Source: CAWJPY01 sp963844865 (GTDB lineage Bacteria; Acidobacteriota; Thermoanaerobaculia; Thermoanaerobaculales; Sulfomarinibacteraceae). Taken from it: a DNA stretch of 64,000 nt. This document shows, piece after piece, positions 44,859-53,490 of this stretch (within the stretch, counting starts at the first letter, position 1; each line of letters begins with the position of its first letter). The notes below the pieces were generated by a model. That model had not been told where the DNA came from and ran no database searches. It saw only the letters and a list, made by a program, of their open reading frames with translations. The stretch spans positions 62,001-126,000 of the forward strand of contig CAWJPY010000004.1 of assembly GCA_963844865.1 (NCBI GenBank), read 5' to 3'. The position numbers were made by a program, and so were the translations under genes.

Positions 44859-46415
44859 TCAGGCCGGTTTGATGAAGCGCTTCTTGGCGGGAAGGTCCTC
44901 CTGCTTTCGGGTGCTGGCATGGAGGGCGGCGATGATGTGGGCACGGGTGTCGCGGGGATCGATGACCTCGTGCACGGTGTAGTAGGTCGTGAAGAGCTTG
45001 GCCAGGTTGAGGACGCTGAACTGCTCCCTGACCGCGCCCAGGAGCATGTCGTACAGCTCCTGGAAGCCACCCTCCTCCTTCGCCTTGGCCAGCTCCTTGT
45101 GGAAGATGGCCTGGACGATGGCCTCGGGACCGGTGGGCGCGAACTCCACCGTGGGCCAACCGAAGATGAAGTCCGGGCCCATCTTGGAGCAGCCCATGGT
45201 GATGTTGGAGCCTCCGTAGGAGCGCCTCAGCACCACCGTCACCTTGCGGTTGGTGAGGTGGGTGTAGCCGTGCAGGTTCTTGGCGCCGTGCCGGATGACG
45301 CCCATCCGCTCCCACTTGTCCCCAGGGGGGTAGGCAGTGGTGTCGGACAGGGTCACCATGGGGATGTCGAAAGCGTCCAGGAACATCATGAGCTTGTCGT
45401 ACTTGTCCGACGAGTTGGGCTCCATGATGCCGCTCAGCTCGTCCGGATTGGACGCCACCAGCCCCACGGGGATGCCGTCGAAGCGGGCGAAGCCGACGAT
45501 GAGGTTGGGGGCGAAGTCCTCCTTCAGCTCGAAGAGCTCACCGTCATCGGTGATGAGCCGGATGATCTCGTGCATGTCATAGGTGAACTTGGGGTTGTCC
45601 GGCATCACGTCGAGCAGGCGCTCCTCCCGCCGGTGGGGATCATCGCCCGACGCGACCACGGGCGGCGCCTCCCAACAGCTGGAGGGCAGGAAGGCGAGCA
45701 GGCGACGCGCCAGGGCGATGGCCTCCTCGTCGGAGTCGGCGAGCACGTCGCATTGGCCGGCGGTCGTCATGTGGAACTCGGCCGAGCCGGCGCCCTCCGA
45801 CGAGAGCTCTCCGCCCAGCCAGAGGAAGCCGGTCTTGCGGTTGGCGATCACGAAGTCGGAGAGAGCGGCGACCTGGGCGAAGGGTCCGGTGCACGGGCCC
45901 AGAAGCAGAGCCATCTGGGGGATGACGCCCGAGTACAGGCAGGTGGCCCGCACCAGACTGCCCATGCCGGCAAGGCCCACCTTCCCCCAGTCCAGGCCGA
46001 AGCGCGACCCGGCGGAGTCGAGCATGCCGATCACCGGCAGCAGCTCCTGACCCGCCATCTCCACCAGCTCGGCGATCTTCCACACCCCCTGGTTGCCGAG
46101 GGCGCCGGACATGACCGTGAAGTCGGTGGCGTAGACCGCCACCTGCCGTCCATCCACGGTGGCCAGCCCCATCACCACCCCGTCCCCGGGGCTCGGCCGG
46201 TCACCCTCCGGGGGCTGCCGGAAGGGATCGAAATCCCGCACCGCCGATCCCAGCTCGACGAAGCTGCCCGGATCGGCCAGGGCCTCGATGCGCTCGCGGG
46301 CCGTCAGCTTGCCCAGCGCGTGCTGGGCGGCGACCCGCTCCTCTCCGCCGGCCGCGAGGTTCTCCTTACGCATCCTCGCCAGACGGGCGAGGTAGCCGTC
46401 CATCCACTTTCCCAT
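44859..46415 (-). CDS. Biotin-dependent carboxyltransferase subunit (acyl-CoA carboxylase beta / GcdA-like)
   Basis: 518 residues, intact. The N-domain has GKLTARERIEALADPGSFVELGSA and VYATDFTVMSGALG. Then come LLPVIGMLDSAGSRFG and YSGVIPQMALLLGPCTG. In the C-domain are FARFDGIPVGLVASNP, MVTLSDTTAYPPG, VTVVLRRSYGGSNITMG and a DPRDTRAHIIAAL ending. Two oxyanion holes are expected, one for biotin and one for the acyl-CoA. GSAV and MGCSKMGPDF differ from typical propionyl-CoA carboxylase, so the substrate is open. SD GGAG before ATG 46415, 17 bp from the biotin carrier gene. Confidence 0.88.
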   Translation of the reverse strand: MGKWMDGYLARLARMRKENLAAGGEERVAAQHALGKLTARERIEALADPGSFVELGSAVRDFDPFRQPPEGDRPSPGDGVVMGLATVDGRQVAVYATDFTVMSGALGNQGVWKIAELVEMAGQELLPVIGMLDSAGSRFGLDWGKVGLAGMGSLVRATCLYSGVIPQMALLLGPCTGPFAQVAALSDFVIANRKTGFLWLGGELSSEGAGSAEFHMTTAGQCDVLADSDEEAIALARRLLAFLPSSCWEAPPVVASGDDPHRREERLLDVMPDNPKFTYDMHEIIRLITDDGELFELKEDFAPNLIVGFARFDGIPVGLVASNPDELSGIMEPNSSDKYDKLMMFLDAFDIPMVTLSDTTAYPPGDKWERMGVIRHGAKNLHGYTHLTNRKVTVVLRRSYGGSNITMGCSKMGPDFIFGWPTVEFAPTGPEAIVQAIFHKELAKAKEEGGFQELYDMLLGAVREQFSVLNLAKLFTTYYTVHEVIDPRDTRAHIIAALHASTRKQEDLPAKKRFIKPA

Positions 46416-46432
46416 GGCTCACTCCAGACCGG

Positions 46433-46678
46433 CTAGGAGCCGGTCTCGATGACGAACAGCAGGTCGCCGTCCGTCACCGGCGCTTCGTTGGCGGCCGCGA
46501 TGCCGACGATCGTCCCCGCCGCCGGTGACTTGAGGGGCTGGAAGACCTTCATGGTCTCGAGCAGCCCCAGCACCTGCTTCTTCTCCACCTGGTGCCCGAG
46601 GTCCACGTAGACCGGCTCCTCGGGAGCTGGCCTGCGGTAGAACACGCCGGCCATGGGGGCCCTGAGCTCGACTTTCAT
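46433..46678 (-). CDS. Biotin carboxyl carrier protein (biotinyl domain)
   Basis: 81 residues, a stand-alone biotinyl domain. LRAPMAGVFYRRPAPEEPVYV, then VEKKQVLGLLETMKVFQPLKSPAAGTI. Lys44 in ETMKV is the biotin attachment site, and VTDGDLLFVIETGS is the closing hammerhead strand. It carries CO2 on biotin between a biotin carboxylase and the carboxyltransferase subunits encoded next. No biotin carboxylase gene is visible in the window, so an unlinked one must be used, or the complex is a decarboxylase/transcarboxylase. Start ATG 46678 with GGAGG. Confidence 0.9.
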   Translation of the reverse strand: MKVELRAPMAGVFYRRPAPEEPVYVDLGHQVEKKQVLGLLETMKVFQPLKSPAAGTIVGIAAANEAPVTDGDLLFVIETGS

Positions 46679-46734
46679 GCCTGCCTCCGATCAACCTTCT
46701 CGGGAGCCCTCCCGGTGACACGCACGTCGGCGTG

Positions 46735-46815
46735 ATCACAACCCGCGCCCGCGTCCGCACTCGCGTCCGCGTCCGATGGGCCATCCGCATTCGGGACGGG
46801 CGCGGGCTCGGGCGC
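46735..46815. repeat. Low-complexity CGCGTCCG tract
   Basis: CCGCGCCCGCGTCCGC, then CTCGCGTCCGCGTCCG, within the gap upstream of the biotin carrier. Same style as 41252-41375. No gene. Confidence 0.45.
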
Positions 46816-46870
46816 GGAGTGGTCGCAGCACGTCCGCCGGCACCGGCCGCAACGGGGCTGGAAGTGCTCC

Positions 46871-48025
46871 TCACGAGAACTCGACCCGAGCCGGCAGCTG
46901 GTGGGCCAGGACCTCCACCGCCTGCTCCACCATCTCCTCGAGGATCTGTCCCGCCGGCTTGATCTCTCCGATCATGCCCGAGATCTGACCCGAGAACGGG
47001 CTGATGTAGTCGTTGAGCTCCGCCTTCTGGAACATCTCGACCATGGCCGAGGCGAGGAACACCTGGGTGGGGAAGGGCAGCGGCTCCAGCCCGGAGGCCT
47101 CCCACAGGGTGTGGAGCTTGTTGGCCGTGGCCCGGGAGGGCTTCCCTGTATAGAGCTGGCTGCGCTTGGAGTCCTCGTCCCGCGCCTTGAGGATGGCGTC
47201 CTTCTGGGCCGGGATGGCCCCGCCCTCCACCGAGGCCAGGAAGCGGGTGCCCACCCAGGCCCCGGCGCAGCCGAGGGCCAGGGCCGCCACCACGCCGCGG
47301 CCGTCGCCGATCCCCCCCGCCCCGAGCACCGGAGTCGGAGCCGCCGCGTCCACCGCCTGCGGCCACAGAGCCATGGAGCCCACGAGCCCGGTGTGACCGC
47401 CCGCCTCGGTGCCCTGGGCCACCACGATGTCGGCCCCGGCCCGAGCGATGCGGCCGGCGTTTCGGGTGTGGCCGGCGATCCCCAGCACCTTGACCCCGGC
47501 ACGGTGCGCGTCCTCGACCATGAAGCCGGGGTTGCCGAGGCCGGCGCAGAACAGGGGCACCTTCTCCTCGATGCAGACCTTCACCGCGGCGTGTGGGCGC
47601 ATGGTGGTGCTGCCCGCGCGCACCGTGGTCTCGACGTCCGGCAGACCGAGCTCCTCCTTGATCTGCGTCATCCAGTCCAGGTGTGCCTTGGGCAGCGTGG
47701 TGATGATGTCGGACAGAGCGATCTCCTGGGGCCCGTCGAACTCCTGGTCGCCGGCACGGACGATGGCCGGCGGCAGCAGCAGGTCGACGCCGAACGGCTT
47801 GTCGGTGAGCTTCTTGATCTCGCGGATCTGCTCCCTGAGCTCCTCCACCGTGAAACCGGCACCCCCCAGCACACCCATCCCCCCGGCCTCCGACACCGCT
47901 ACCACCAGCTCGATGGGGGCGCCGGTCTTCTCCCCGATCAGGCTCGGGCCCATGCCCGCGCTGAGGATCGGATACTCGATGCCGAGCATGTCGCACAGTC
48001 TGGTCCGCAGCACCCTCCGGGTCAT
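46871..48025 (-). CDS. Nitronate monooxygenase-like FMN protein
   Basis: 384 residues. CDMLGIEYPILSAGM is the family's N-terminal FMN loop. GGMGVLGGAGF, KPFGVDLLLP, GIAGHTRNAGRIARAGADIVVAQGTEAGGHTG (phosphate and catalytic-His region) and PTPVLGAGGIGDGRGVVAALALGCAGAWVGTRFLA complete the TIM-barrel flavin site. Nitronate monooxygenases oxidise alkyl nitronates, but most relatives inside acyl-CoA clusters have unknown roles, some as enoyl reductase-like flavoenzymes (FabK relatives). Starts at 48025 with ATGA overlap with the TIGR03084 gene. Co-directional with the biotin carrier and carboxyltransferases. Confidence 0.87.
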   Translation of the reverse strand: MTRRVLRTRLCDMLGIEYPILSAGMGPSLIGEKTGAPIELVVAVSEAGGMGVLGGAGFTVEELREQIREIKKLTDKPFGVDLLLPPAIVRAGDQEFDGPQEIALSDIITTLPKAHLDWMTQIKEELGLPDVETTVRAGSTTMRPHAAVKVCIEEKVPLFCAGLGNPGFMVEDAHRAGVKVLGIAGHTRNAGRIARAGADIVVAQGTEAGGHTGLVGSMALWPQAVDAAAPTPVLGAGGIGDGRGVVAALALGCAGAWVGTRFLASVEGGAIPAQKDAILKARDEDSKRSQLYTGKPSRATANKLHTLWEASGLEPLPFPTQVFLASAMVEMFQKAELNDYISPFSGQISGMIGEIKPAGQILEEMVEQAVEVLAHQLPARVEFS

Positions 48026-48864
48026 CGCGCCTCCTTCCTGGTCGCCGGCTCCCTCTCCCAGGCCCGCTCACCGGGAGCCGGTGGGTCCACCGGCCCTCCC
48101 GCGAAACACTGGGCGATCCGCATCCACTCCGTGGCCGTCGGCCCGACGACCACGAGGTCCGTGTCGCCGACGTTGCGGTTCTGGGTCACCACCCGGCAGA
48201 AGTCCACCGCCGTCCCCGCGATCCGCTCCTGTCCCCCGGGATCGCCCCACTCCCAGACCGCCCCCGACGGCGCGGTCAGACGCAGATAGGGCATCTCGCC
48301 GGGCGCATCGAGGCCGCGGTTGACGAAGGTCCAGGCGAAGGTCTTGACGCCGAGAACGACGATGTTCTTGACCCGGTCGGAGTGCGCGCGATGGACATGA
48401 AGAAGGTCGTAGATGTCCTGGCCGTGGGCCCAGGTCTCCATCTGGCGGGCGGTGGCGAACATCCGCACGCCCATGTCCGGTCCGTACCACTTCAGCCGGC
48501 GCTGCGGGTCGGAGGAGCCCAGCAGATCGCACATCTCCACGAACCCGCTCCGCCAGCGTTCCAACAGCTCTTCGGGGGCGAGGGGTCCCAGGTGGCGGCG
48601 CGTGAAGGCGGCCAGGTCGAGGCCGTCCTCGAAGCCCTTCACGAGCTCCAACACGGAGGCGGTGAAACCTTCCTCCGAGGTCGCCGACAGCACCGCGGCA
48701 TGGTTGAAGTAGTAGAGATGGGCGACGACGTCCCACACCGTCCAGCCCTTGAACGGGGTCGCCCGCTGCCAGGTGCCCGCATCCAGGCCAGACACGAAGC
48801 CATAGAGGGCATCGCACTCCGCACGGAGGTCACTCGCTTGCTCGAGCATATCGAACCCCCTCAT
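48022..48864 (-). CDS. TIGR03084-family protein (DinB/MDMPI-like metal-binding fold)
   Basis: 280 residues. The N-terminal four-helix part has TWQRATPFKGWTVWDVVAHLYYFNHAAVLSAT, where the two His and a later His in METWAHGQD are at the DinB-like metal-site positions. The C-terminal part is strand-rich and ends in a VVVGPTATEWMRIAQCFAGG segment typical of TIGR03084. The family is found with acyl-CoA dehydrogenases and acyl-CoA carboxylase genes, especially in actinobacteria, with no proven reaction. ATGA overlaps with both neighbours. Confidence 0.8.
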   Translation of the reverse strand: MRGFDMLEQASDLRAECDALYGFVSGLDAGTWQRATPFKGWTVWDVVAHLYYFNHAAVLSATSEEGFTASVLELVKGFEDGLDLAAFTRRHLGPLAPEELLERWRSGFVEMCDLLGSSDPQRRLKWYGPDMGVRMFATARQMETWAHGQDIYDLLHVHRAHSDRVKNIVVLGVKTFAWTFVNRGLDAPGEMPYLRLTAPSGAVWEWGDPGGQERIAGTAVDFCRVVTQNRNVGDTDLVVVGPTATEWMRIAQCFAGGPVDPPAPGERAWEREPATRKEAR

Positions 48865-50006
48865 CCTAACCCGAGATCCTTGGCGATGATCTCCTTCATG
48901 ATCTCGGTGGTGCCGCCGCCGATGCTCAGCACCCTGGTGTCCCGGTACAAGCGCTCCACCAGGTACTCCCGGGCGTAGCCGTAGCCGCCGTGAACCTGGA
49001 CCGCGTCGTACACCACGCGGTCGCAGACCTCGCAGGAGAAGTTCTTGGCCATGGCCGCCTCGGCCGGAGTGACCGCGCGACCCGAGCGCACCCTGGCCGC
49101 CAGGGCGTAGTTGAGCTCGCGCGCCGCCGTCACCCTCGTCGCCATGTCCGCGAGCTTGTGGCGCGTCACCTGGAAGCCCGCCAGGGTCCTGCCGAACGCG
49201 CGCCGCTGGCGGGCATAGCGCAGCGCCTCCTCGAGGGCGAGCTGCGCGGCGGCCGCCGCTTGCACGGCGAGGAGGAGGCGCTCACCCACGAAGTTGTGCA
49301 TCAAGATCCCGAAGCCCTCGTTCTCTTTGCCGATGAGGTTGGCCGCCGGCACCCGGCAATCGGAGAAGACGAGCTCCGCGGTCCCCGAGGGGCTCCAGCC
49401 CATGGTACGGATCCTGCCGGCGACCTCGAAACCCGGCGTGCCGCGCTCGATCATCAGCACGCTGATGCCTCCGGCACCGGGTCCTCCGGTACGCACTGCG
49501 GTGGTCAGCACGTCAGCTCGGGAACCGCTGGTGATGAAGGTCTTGGCTCCGTTGACGACGAAGTGGTCGCCATCGCGCACCGCCCTGGTGGTGATGCCGG
49601 CCACGTCGGAGCCGGCGTCGGGCTCGGTCACCGCCAGGGCAGACACCTTGTCGCCTGCGAGCACGGGCGGAATGAAGCGCCGCTTCTGCTCCTCGCTGCC
49701 CGCGATGAGGATCGGCGGCAGGCCGATGCCGAGGCTGTACAACCCCGCCACCAGGCCGAGGGAGCCGCAGCGCACGAGCTCCTCGTTGAGGACCACGCCG
49801 TGGAAGGCATCGCCGCCGCTGCCCCCCAGCTCCTCGGGGAAACCGATGCCGAGCAACCCGGCGGCGGCGGCCTTCCGGTACAGCTCCCGCGGGAAGTCGC
49901 CGGCCTCCTCCCAGGCCCCCACGTGGGGACGGATCTCGCGCTCGACGAAGGTCCGGATGGAGGTCCTGAGCATGTCGTGCGTGTCGTCGAAGTACGCCTC
50001 GTACAT
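48861..50006 (-). CDS. Acyl-CoA dehydrogenase, FAD-dependent
   Basis: 381 residues. GIGFPEELGGSGGD, ALAVTEPDAGSDVAGITTRA, HFVVNGAKTFITSGSRADVL, a C-terminal domain with ERLLLAVQAAAAAQLALEEAL, and ARQRRAFGRTLAGFQVTRHKLADMAT. The ending VQVHGGYGYAREYLVERLYRDTRVLSIGGGTTEIMKEIIAKDLGL is the ACAD signature; the Glu/Gly around GGYGY are the usual base region. Start: ATG 50006, preceded by GGAGG, gives the standard ~380 residues; earlier in-frame starts at 50027 and 50054 have no ribosome-binding site. First gene of the run ACAD, TIGR03084, nitronate monooxygenase, with 4-bp overlaps between them. Confidence 0.92.
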   Translation of the reverse strand: MYEAYFDDTHDMLRTSIRTFVEREIRPHVGAWEEAGDFPRELYRKAAAAGLLGIGFPEELGGSGGDAFHGVVLNEELVRCGSLGLVAGLYSLGIGLPPILIAGSEEQKRRFIPPVLAGDKVSALAVTEPDAGSDVAGITTRAVRDGDHFVVNGAKTFITSGSRADVLTTAVRTGGPGAGGISVLMIERGTPGFEVAGRIRTMGWSPSGTAELVFSDCRVPAANLIGKENEGFGILMHNFVGERLLLAVQAAAAAQLALEEALRYARQRRAFGRTLAGFQVTRHKLADMATRVTAARELNYALAARVRSGRAVTPAEAAMAKNFSCEVCDRVVYDAVQVHGGYGYAREYLVERLYRDTRVLSIGGGTTEIMKEIIAKDLGLG

Positions 50007-50343
50007 CCCGGCCTCCGTGGCGTGCATGAGGGTCTGAGCGTCGGCGACGACCATACCAGGGATGTGCCTGCTCCGTGCCCAGTGAGCCTCCTTGGTCTCG
50101 GATCGCCGAAGGTCTCTGAACTCGCGAGGCACAACCCCGCCGAGGTGCTTCTCACCGCGACACGAACAGGGACAGTGATCGGGGACGGCGGCAGCGGACA
50201 GCGTCCGCGCCCGAGTCCGCGGCGGCGATCGGCAGCGGCCGGAGCGAGAGGGACCGGCCGCTACAGCCGAGGATCGAAGAGGCGCCAGGTCATCGCCCGC
50301 ACCTGATGGCGCTGGCCGCACGCGCTGCCGCTGGTGACCGGGA
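50007..50343. other. 337-bp gap between cydB and the acyl-CoA dehydrogenase gene
   Basis: No supported gene. It contains a low-complexity GC-rich stretch at about 50185-50260 (CGGCAGCGGACAGCGTCCGC, GGCGGCGATCGGCAGCGG) of the type found in other gaps. It presumably includes the promoter of the acyl-CoA dehydrogenase operon, but I see no clear element. Confidence 0.35.
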
Positions 50344-51387
50344 TCAGTAGTGGCCCTCGTCCCCCAACTTGACCCGCCCCGTCAGCTTGCGGTGCACCAG
50401 GATGGTGTAGCCGACGGCCAGGATCATGCCGGGGATGAACCAGCCCAGCGCAACGGTCAGACCGTACTTCGAAGCCGCGGCATTGTAGATGGTCAAGCCG
50501 CGGCTGGGATCAGGGATGGAGGGCAGGACGTAGGGGAAGAGGCCGAAGGCGACGCTGGTCAGCATGCCGAAGATGTACGCCGCCGAGGAGGCGAAGGCCT
50601 TGGCGTCATCGCCGCGGGCCGCCAAGAGGATGATCCCGAGGAGGCCGGCCACGGCGATGGCCGGGAAGACGAAGCCCCAGGGCCTCGCCATGAGGTTGCT
50701 CCCGACCTGAGGCTGGATCCTGAAGGTGAAGAAGGTCACCACCGCCACCATGGTCACCACGGCCGGCCACAGTCGACGGGCGGCGCGGGCCGCGCGCTCC
50801 TGCACCGGTCCCTCGGTGCGGTAGGCGAGCCACAGCGCTCCGTGCTCCGCCAGCGTCACGAATGTGAGGATCCCCACCAGGGTCGTGTACCAGTCGAGGA
50901 CCCCGGCGCGAGCCACCAGCTGGAAGTTGAACCACAGGGGAAGGAAGAAGTTGCCCGCCTCGTCCAGGGGAACACCGCGCACCACGTTGCCCAGGGCGAC
51001 GCCGAAGAAGAAGGCGAGCAGGCCGCTGGCGCCCGCGAAGCCCACGTCCCAGAACTGCCGCCACAGGGGGTTGGAGAGATGGCTGCGGAACTCCAGGGAG
51101 ATGCCGCGGAGCAGCAGCAGCCAGAGCACGATCATGAGTGGCAGGTAGAAGCCGCTGAAGCTGGAGGCGTAGAGGATGGGGAAGGCCAGGAAGAGGACCC
51201 CGCCGCCGGCGATGAGCCACACCTCGTTGCCGTCCCACACCGGTCCGATGGTCTGCACCACCTGCCGGCGCTCCTGGTCGTTCGTCGCCACGAACAGGTG
51301 GAGCATGCCGGTGCCCAGGTCGTACCCGTCCAGGAGGACATAACCGGTGATGAAAATCGCCAGGAAGCAGAACCAGACGAACTCCAC
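50344..51387 (-). CDS. cydB: Cytochrome bd ubiquinol oxidase subunit II
   Basis: 347 residues with about eight to nine membrane helices. The start VEFVWFCFLAIFITGYVLLDGYDLGTGMLH is diagnostic, as is VWDGNEVWLIAGGGVLFLAFPILYA near residue 50. GALWLAYRTEGPVQERA and the C-terminal ALGWFIPGMILAVGYTILVHRKLTG complete it. It supports the haem-bearing CydA in the quinol:O2 oxidoreductase. GTG start at 51387 with an AAAGGA site. It follows cydA by 12 bp on the same strand. No CydX-like small gene is evident after it. Confidence 0.93.
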   Translation of the reverse strand: MEFVWFCFLAIFITGYVLLDGYDLGTGMLHLFVATNDQERRQVVQTIGPVWDGNEVWLIAGGGVLFLAFPILYASSFSGFYLPLMIVLWLLLLRGISLEFRSHLSNPLWRQFWDVGFAGASGLLAFFFGVALGNVVRGVPLDEAGNFFLPLWFNFQLVARAGVLDWYTTLVGILTFVTLAEHGALWLAYRTEGPVQERAARAARRLWPAVVTMVAVVTFFTFRIQPQVGSNLMARPWGFVFPAIAVAGLLGIILLAARGDDAKAFASSAAYIFGMLTSVAFGLFPYVLPSIPDPSRGLTIYNAAASKYGLTVALGWFIPGMILAVGYTILVHRKLTGRVKLGDEGHY

Positions 51388-51399
51388 GGACCGTCCTTT

Positions 51400-52780
51400 C
51401 TACGTCGTCCCGGAGGTCGGCGCCGCCTCCGCGGTTGTGGTGACCACGTCGGGCGCCGCATCCGGGCCGTGGTCGAGCTCGCGGTAGACGAGAAACAGGA
51501 ACAGGATGCCCAGCACCAGGTACGTCCCCAGGAAGCCGATGAGGGTGAACAGGACGTTGCCCGCGGACACGTGGGGAGAGTAGCCGGCGGCGGTGCGTTG
51601 CAGGCCGTGCACGAGCCAGGGCTGCCGCCCCAGCTCGGCGGTCAACCAGCCCGCGGTGTTGGCGATGTAGGGAAAGGGGATCAGCAGAACCAGCACCCAG
51701 AGCATGCGCCGGGATTCGAACAGGCTGCCGCGCCACAGCTTCCAGGCCGCCAGCACCAGCCCCGCCACGAAGATCGTGCCCAGCCCGACCATGATGTGAT
51801 ACGAGTAGTAGAGCAGGGGTACGTTGTCCGGCCAGTCTTCACGGGGGAAGGCCTTGAGTCCCTGGACCTCCGCCGTCCACCGCCGGTAGGTGAGCAGGCT
51901 CAGGGCCCGCGGCACCGAGATGGGGTTGTCCAGCCTCAGCTCGTCCATGTCGGGCTGGCCGACGATGACGATGGGGGCCCCGTGGCGTGACTCGAAGAGG
52001 CCCTCCATGCCGGCCAGGGTTGTCGGCTGGTAGCGGGCCACGTTGCGGCCTTGGGCGTCACCCGAGGGGAAGAGCTGGAAGCAGGCCGCGACCACCCCCG
52101 CGATCACGCCCAGGCGCACGAAGGTGCGGCCGTACTCCTGGTGCCGGCCGAGGAGGAGGTACAGGGCCCCGATCCCGGCCATCACCACGCTGGCCGTGAT
52201 CACCGATCCGCTCATGTTGTGCAGGTACTGCCATGGCAGCCATGGATTGGACAGGAGTGTGCCGAGGCCCTTCAGCTCCAGGTTTCCGTCCGCCCCCACC
52301 GCATGGCCCACGGGGTGCTGCATGAAGGCGTTGGTGGCGACGATGAAGTAGCCCGAGATCCACGACCCGAGCCAGACCGCCACCGCCGTGCCGAAGTGCG
52401 CCCGGCGTCCCAGCTTCTCGCGGCCGAACAGGAAGAGCGCGAGAAAGGAGGACTCCAGGAAGAACGCGAACACGCCCTCCATGGCCAGCGTCTGGCCGAT
52501 GACGCCTCCGGTGGCCTCGGAGAAGCGCGCCCAGTTGGTGCCGAACTGGAACTCCATGGGGATCCCGGTGACCACGCCCATGACGAAGGTCAGCCCGAAG
52601 ACCCGTCCCCAGAAATGCGCGGCGCGGTCGTAGCGGTCGTCGTCGCTGCGCAGCCCCATCGCCTGGAGGATCACGATCAGGAGTGCCAGCCCCATGGTGA
52701 GCTGGGGGAAGACGTAGTGGTAGGAGGCGGTGAAGGCGAAATGCAGCCGGTCCCGGATCGAGTGCCGTCCCCATGGCCAT
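51400..52780 (-). CDS. cydA: Cytochrome bd ubiquinol oxidase subunit I, with a one-base frameshift near its start
   Basis: The frame from 52695 to 51400 gives 431 residues of CydA: TGIPMEFQFGTNWARFSE, MEGVFAFFLESSFLALFLFG with the haem d/b595 Glu pair, QPTTLAGMEGLFE (quinol-site Glu kept, the usual Lys is Thr), a short Q-loop, and a final LVYRELDHG. The first helix, LHFAFTASYHYVFPQLTMG with the haem ligand His, is encoded just upstream in the same frame but has no start codon. ATG 52780 lies in another frame and gives MAMGTALDP up to a GGG at 52752-52754. Removing one G would restore a normal N-terminus (...ALDPDRLHFAF). A one-base insertion or sequencing error is likely. Confidence 0.9.
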
Positions 52781-52984
52781 CAATCTAGCCCTCTCCGTCT
52801 GTCAGTTCAACGCCGGGGATCGCGACATCAATCCCGCAGGACACCCCTCGAGAGGGACCCAAGGCACCTGATCGTCTTGACTTGAAATCGCGATCCGGGG
52901 ACCCCTGCCGTCCCACGAACCACCATCCGGGACCCCGCGGGCATGGGGGGATCCCCCACACCGCTCGCCGCGGCGGCTCGCGGG

Positions 52985-53326
52985 CTACGACTCGAACGAA
53001 TCGACAGCCATCTGCTCGTCGTCGAACATCTCGAACACGCCCACGAGCTGTGCCATGGTGAGCAGCTTGCGCGCTTTGAGGTTGACGTGGAGGAGCTTGA
53101 TCTCCCCCCCCTTGGCGGCCGCCGTGGCCTTGGAGCGGATGAGCTCACCGAGACCCGACGAATCGATGGCCTTCACCGCATCGAGGTTGAGCAGAATCTT
53201 GGTGTGGCCGTCGTTGAGCTCGTCCAGCAGCGCTCCCCGCAGCCGAACGTCACCCGAGCCGATGGTCAGCTTGCCGTTCATGTCGAGAATCGAGACGTCC
53301 TTCATCTGACGCTTGGTGATCTCCAT
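52985..53326 (-). CDS. STAS-domain anti-sigma factor antagonist (SpoIIAA/RsbV-like)
   Basis: 113 residues, one STAS domain. LDMNGKLTIGSGDVRLRGAL, ILLNLDAVKAIDSSGLGELIRS, with Ser56/Ser57 as the phosphorylation site, and IKLLHVNLKARKLLTMAQLVGVFEMFDDE. In partner switching such a protein, when dephosphorylated by a PP2C phosphatase, sequesters an anti-sigma kinase. A matching FHA-GAF-PP2C protein is encoded at 61062-62723. ATG 53326 with GGGAGTGA. It is divergent from the hybrid kinase gene. Confidence 0.88.
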   Translation of the reverse strand: MEITKRQMKDVSILDMNGKLTIGSGDVRLRGALLDELNDGHTKILLNLDAVKAIDSSGLGELIRSKATAAAKGGEIKLLHVNLKARKLLTMAQLVGVFEMFDDEQMAVDSFES

Positions 53327-53490
53327 GGTTCACTCCCAGTCCTCGGAAAGCGAGGGTGCCTCCGAACGGTGATAGCAGCCGCCATTATTACACACCGGTA
53401 CGACCGTGGATCACACCGCAACCCCCACACCCGCCGGTCCGACCGAGTCGTCAGAGGAGCCTGTGGTACGCTGGACGTCAGGTGACCGCA

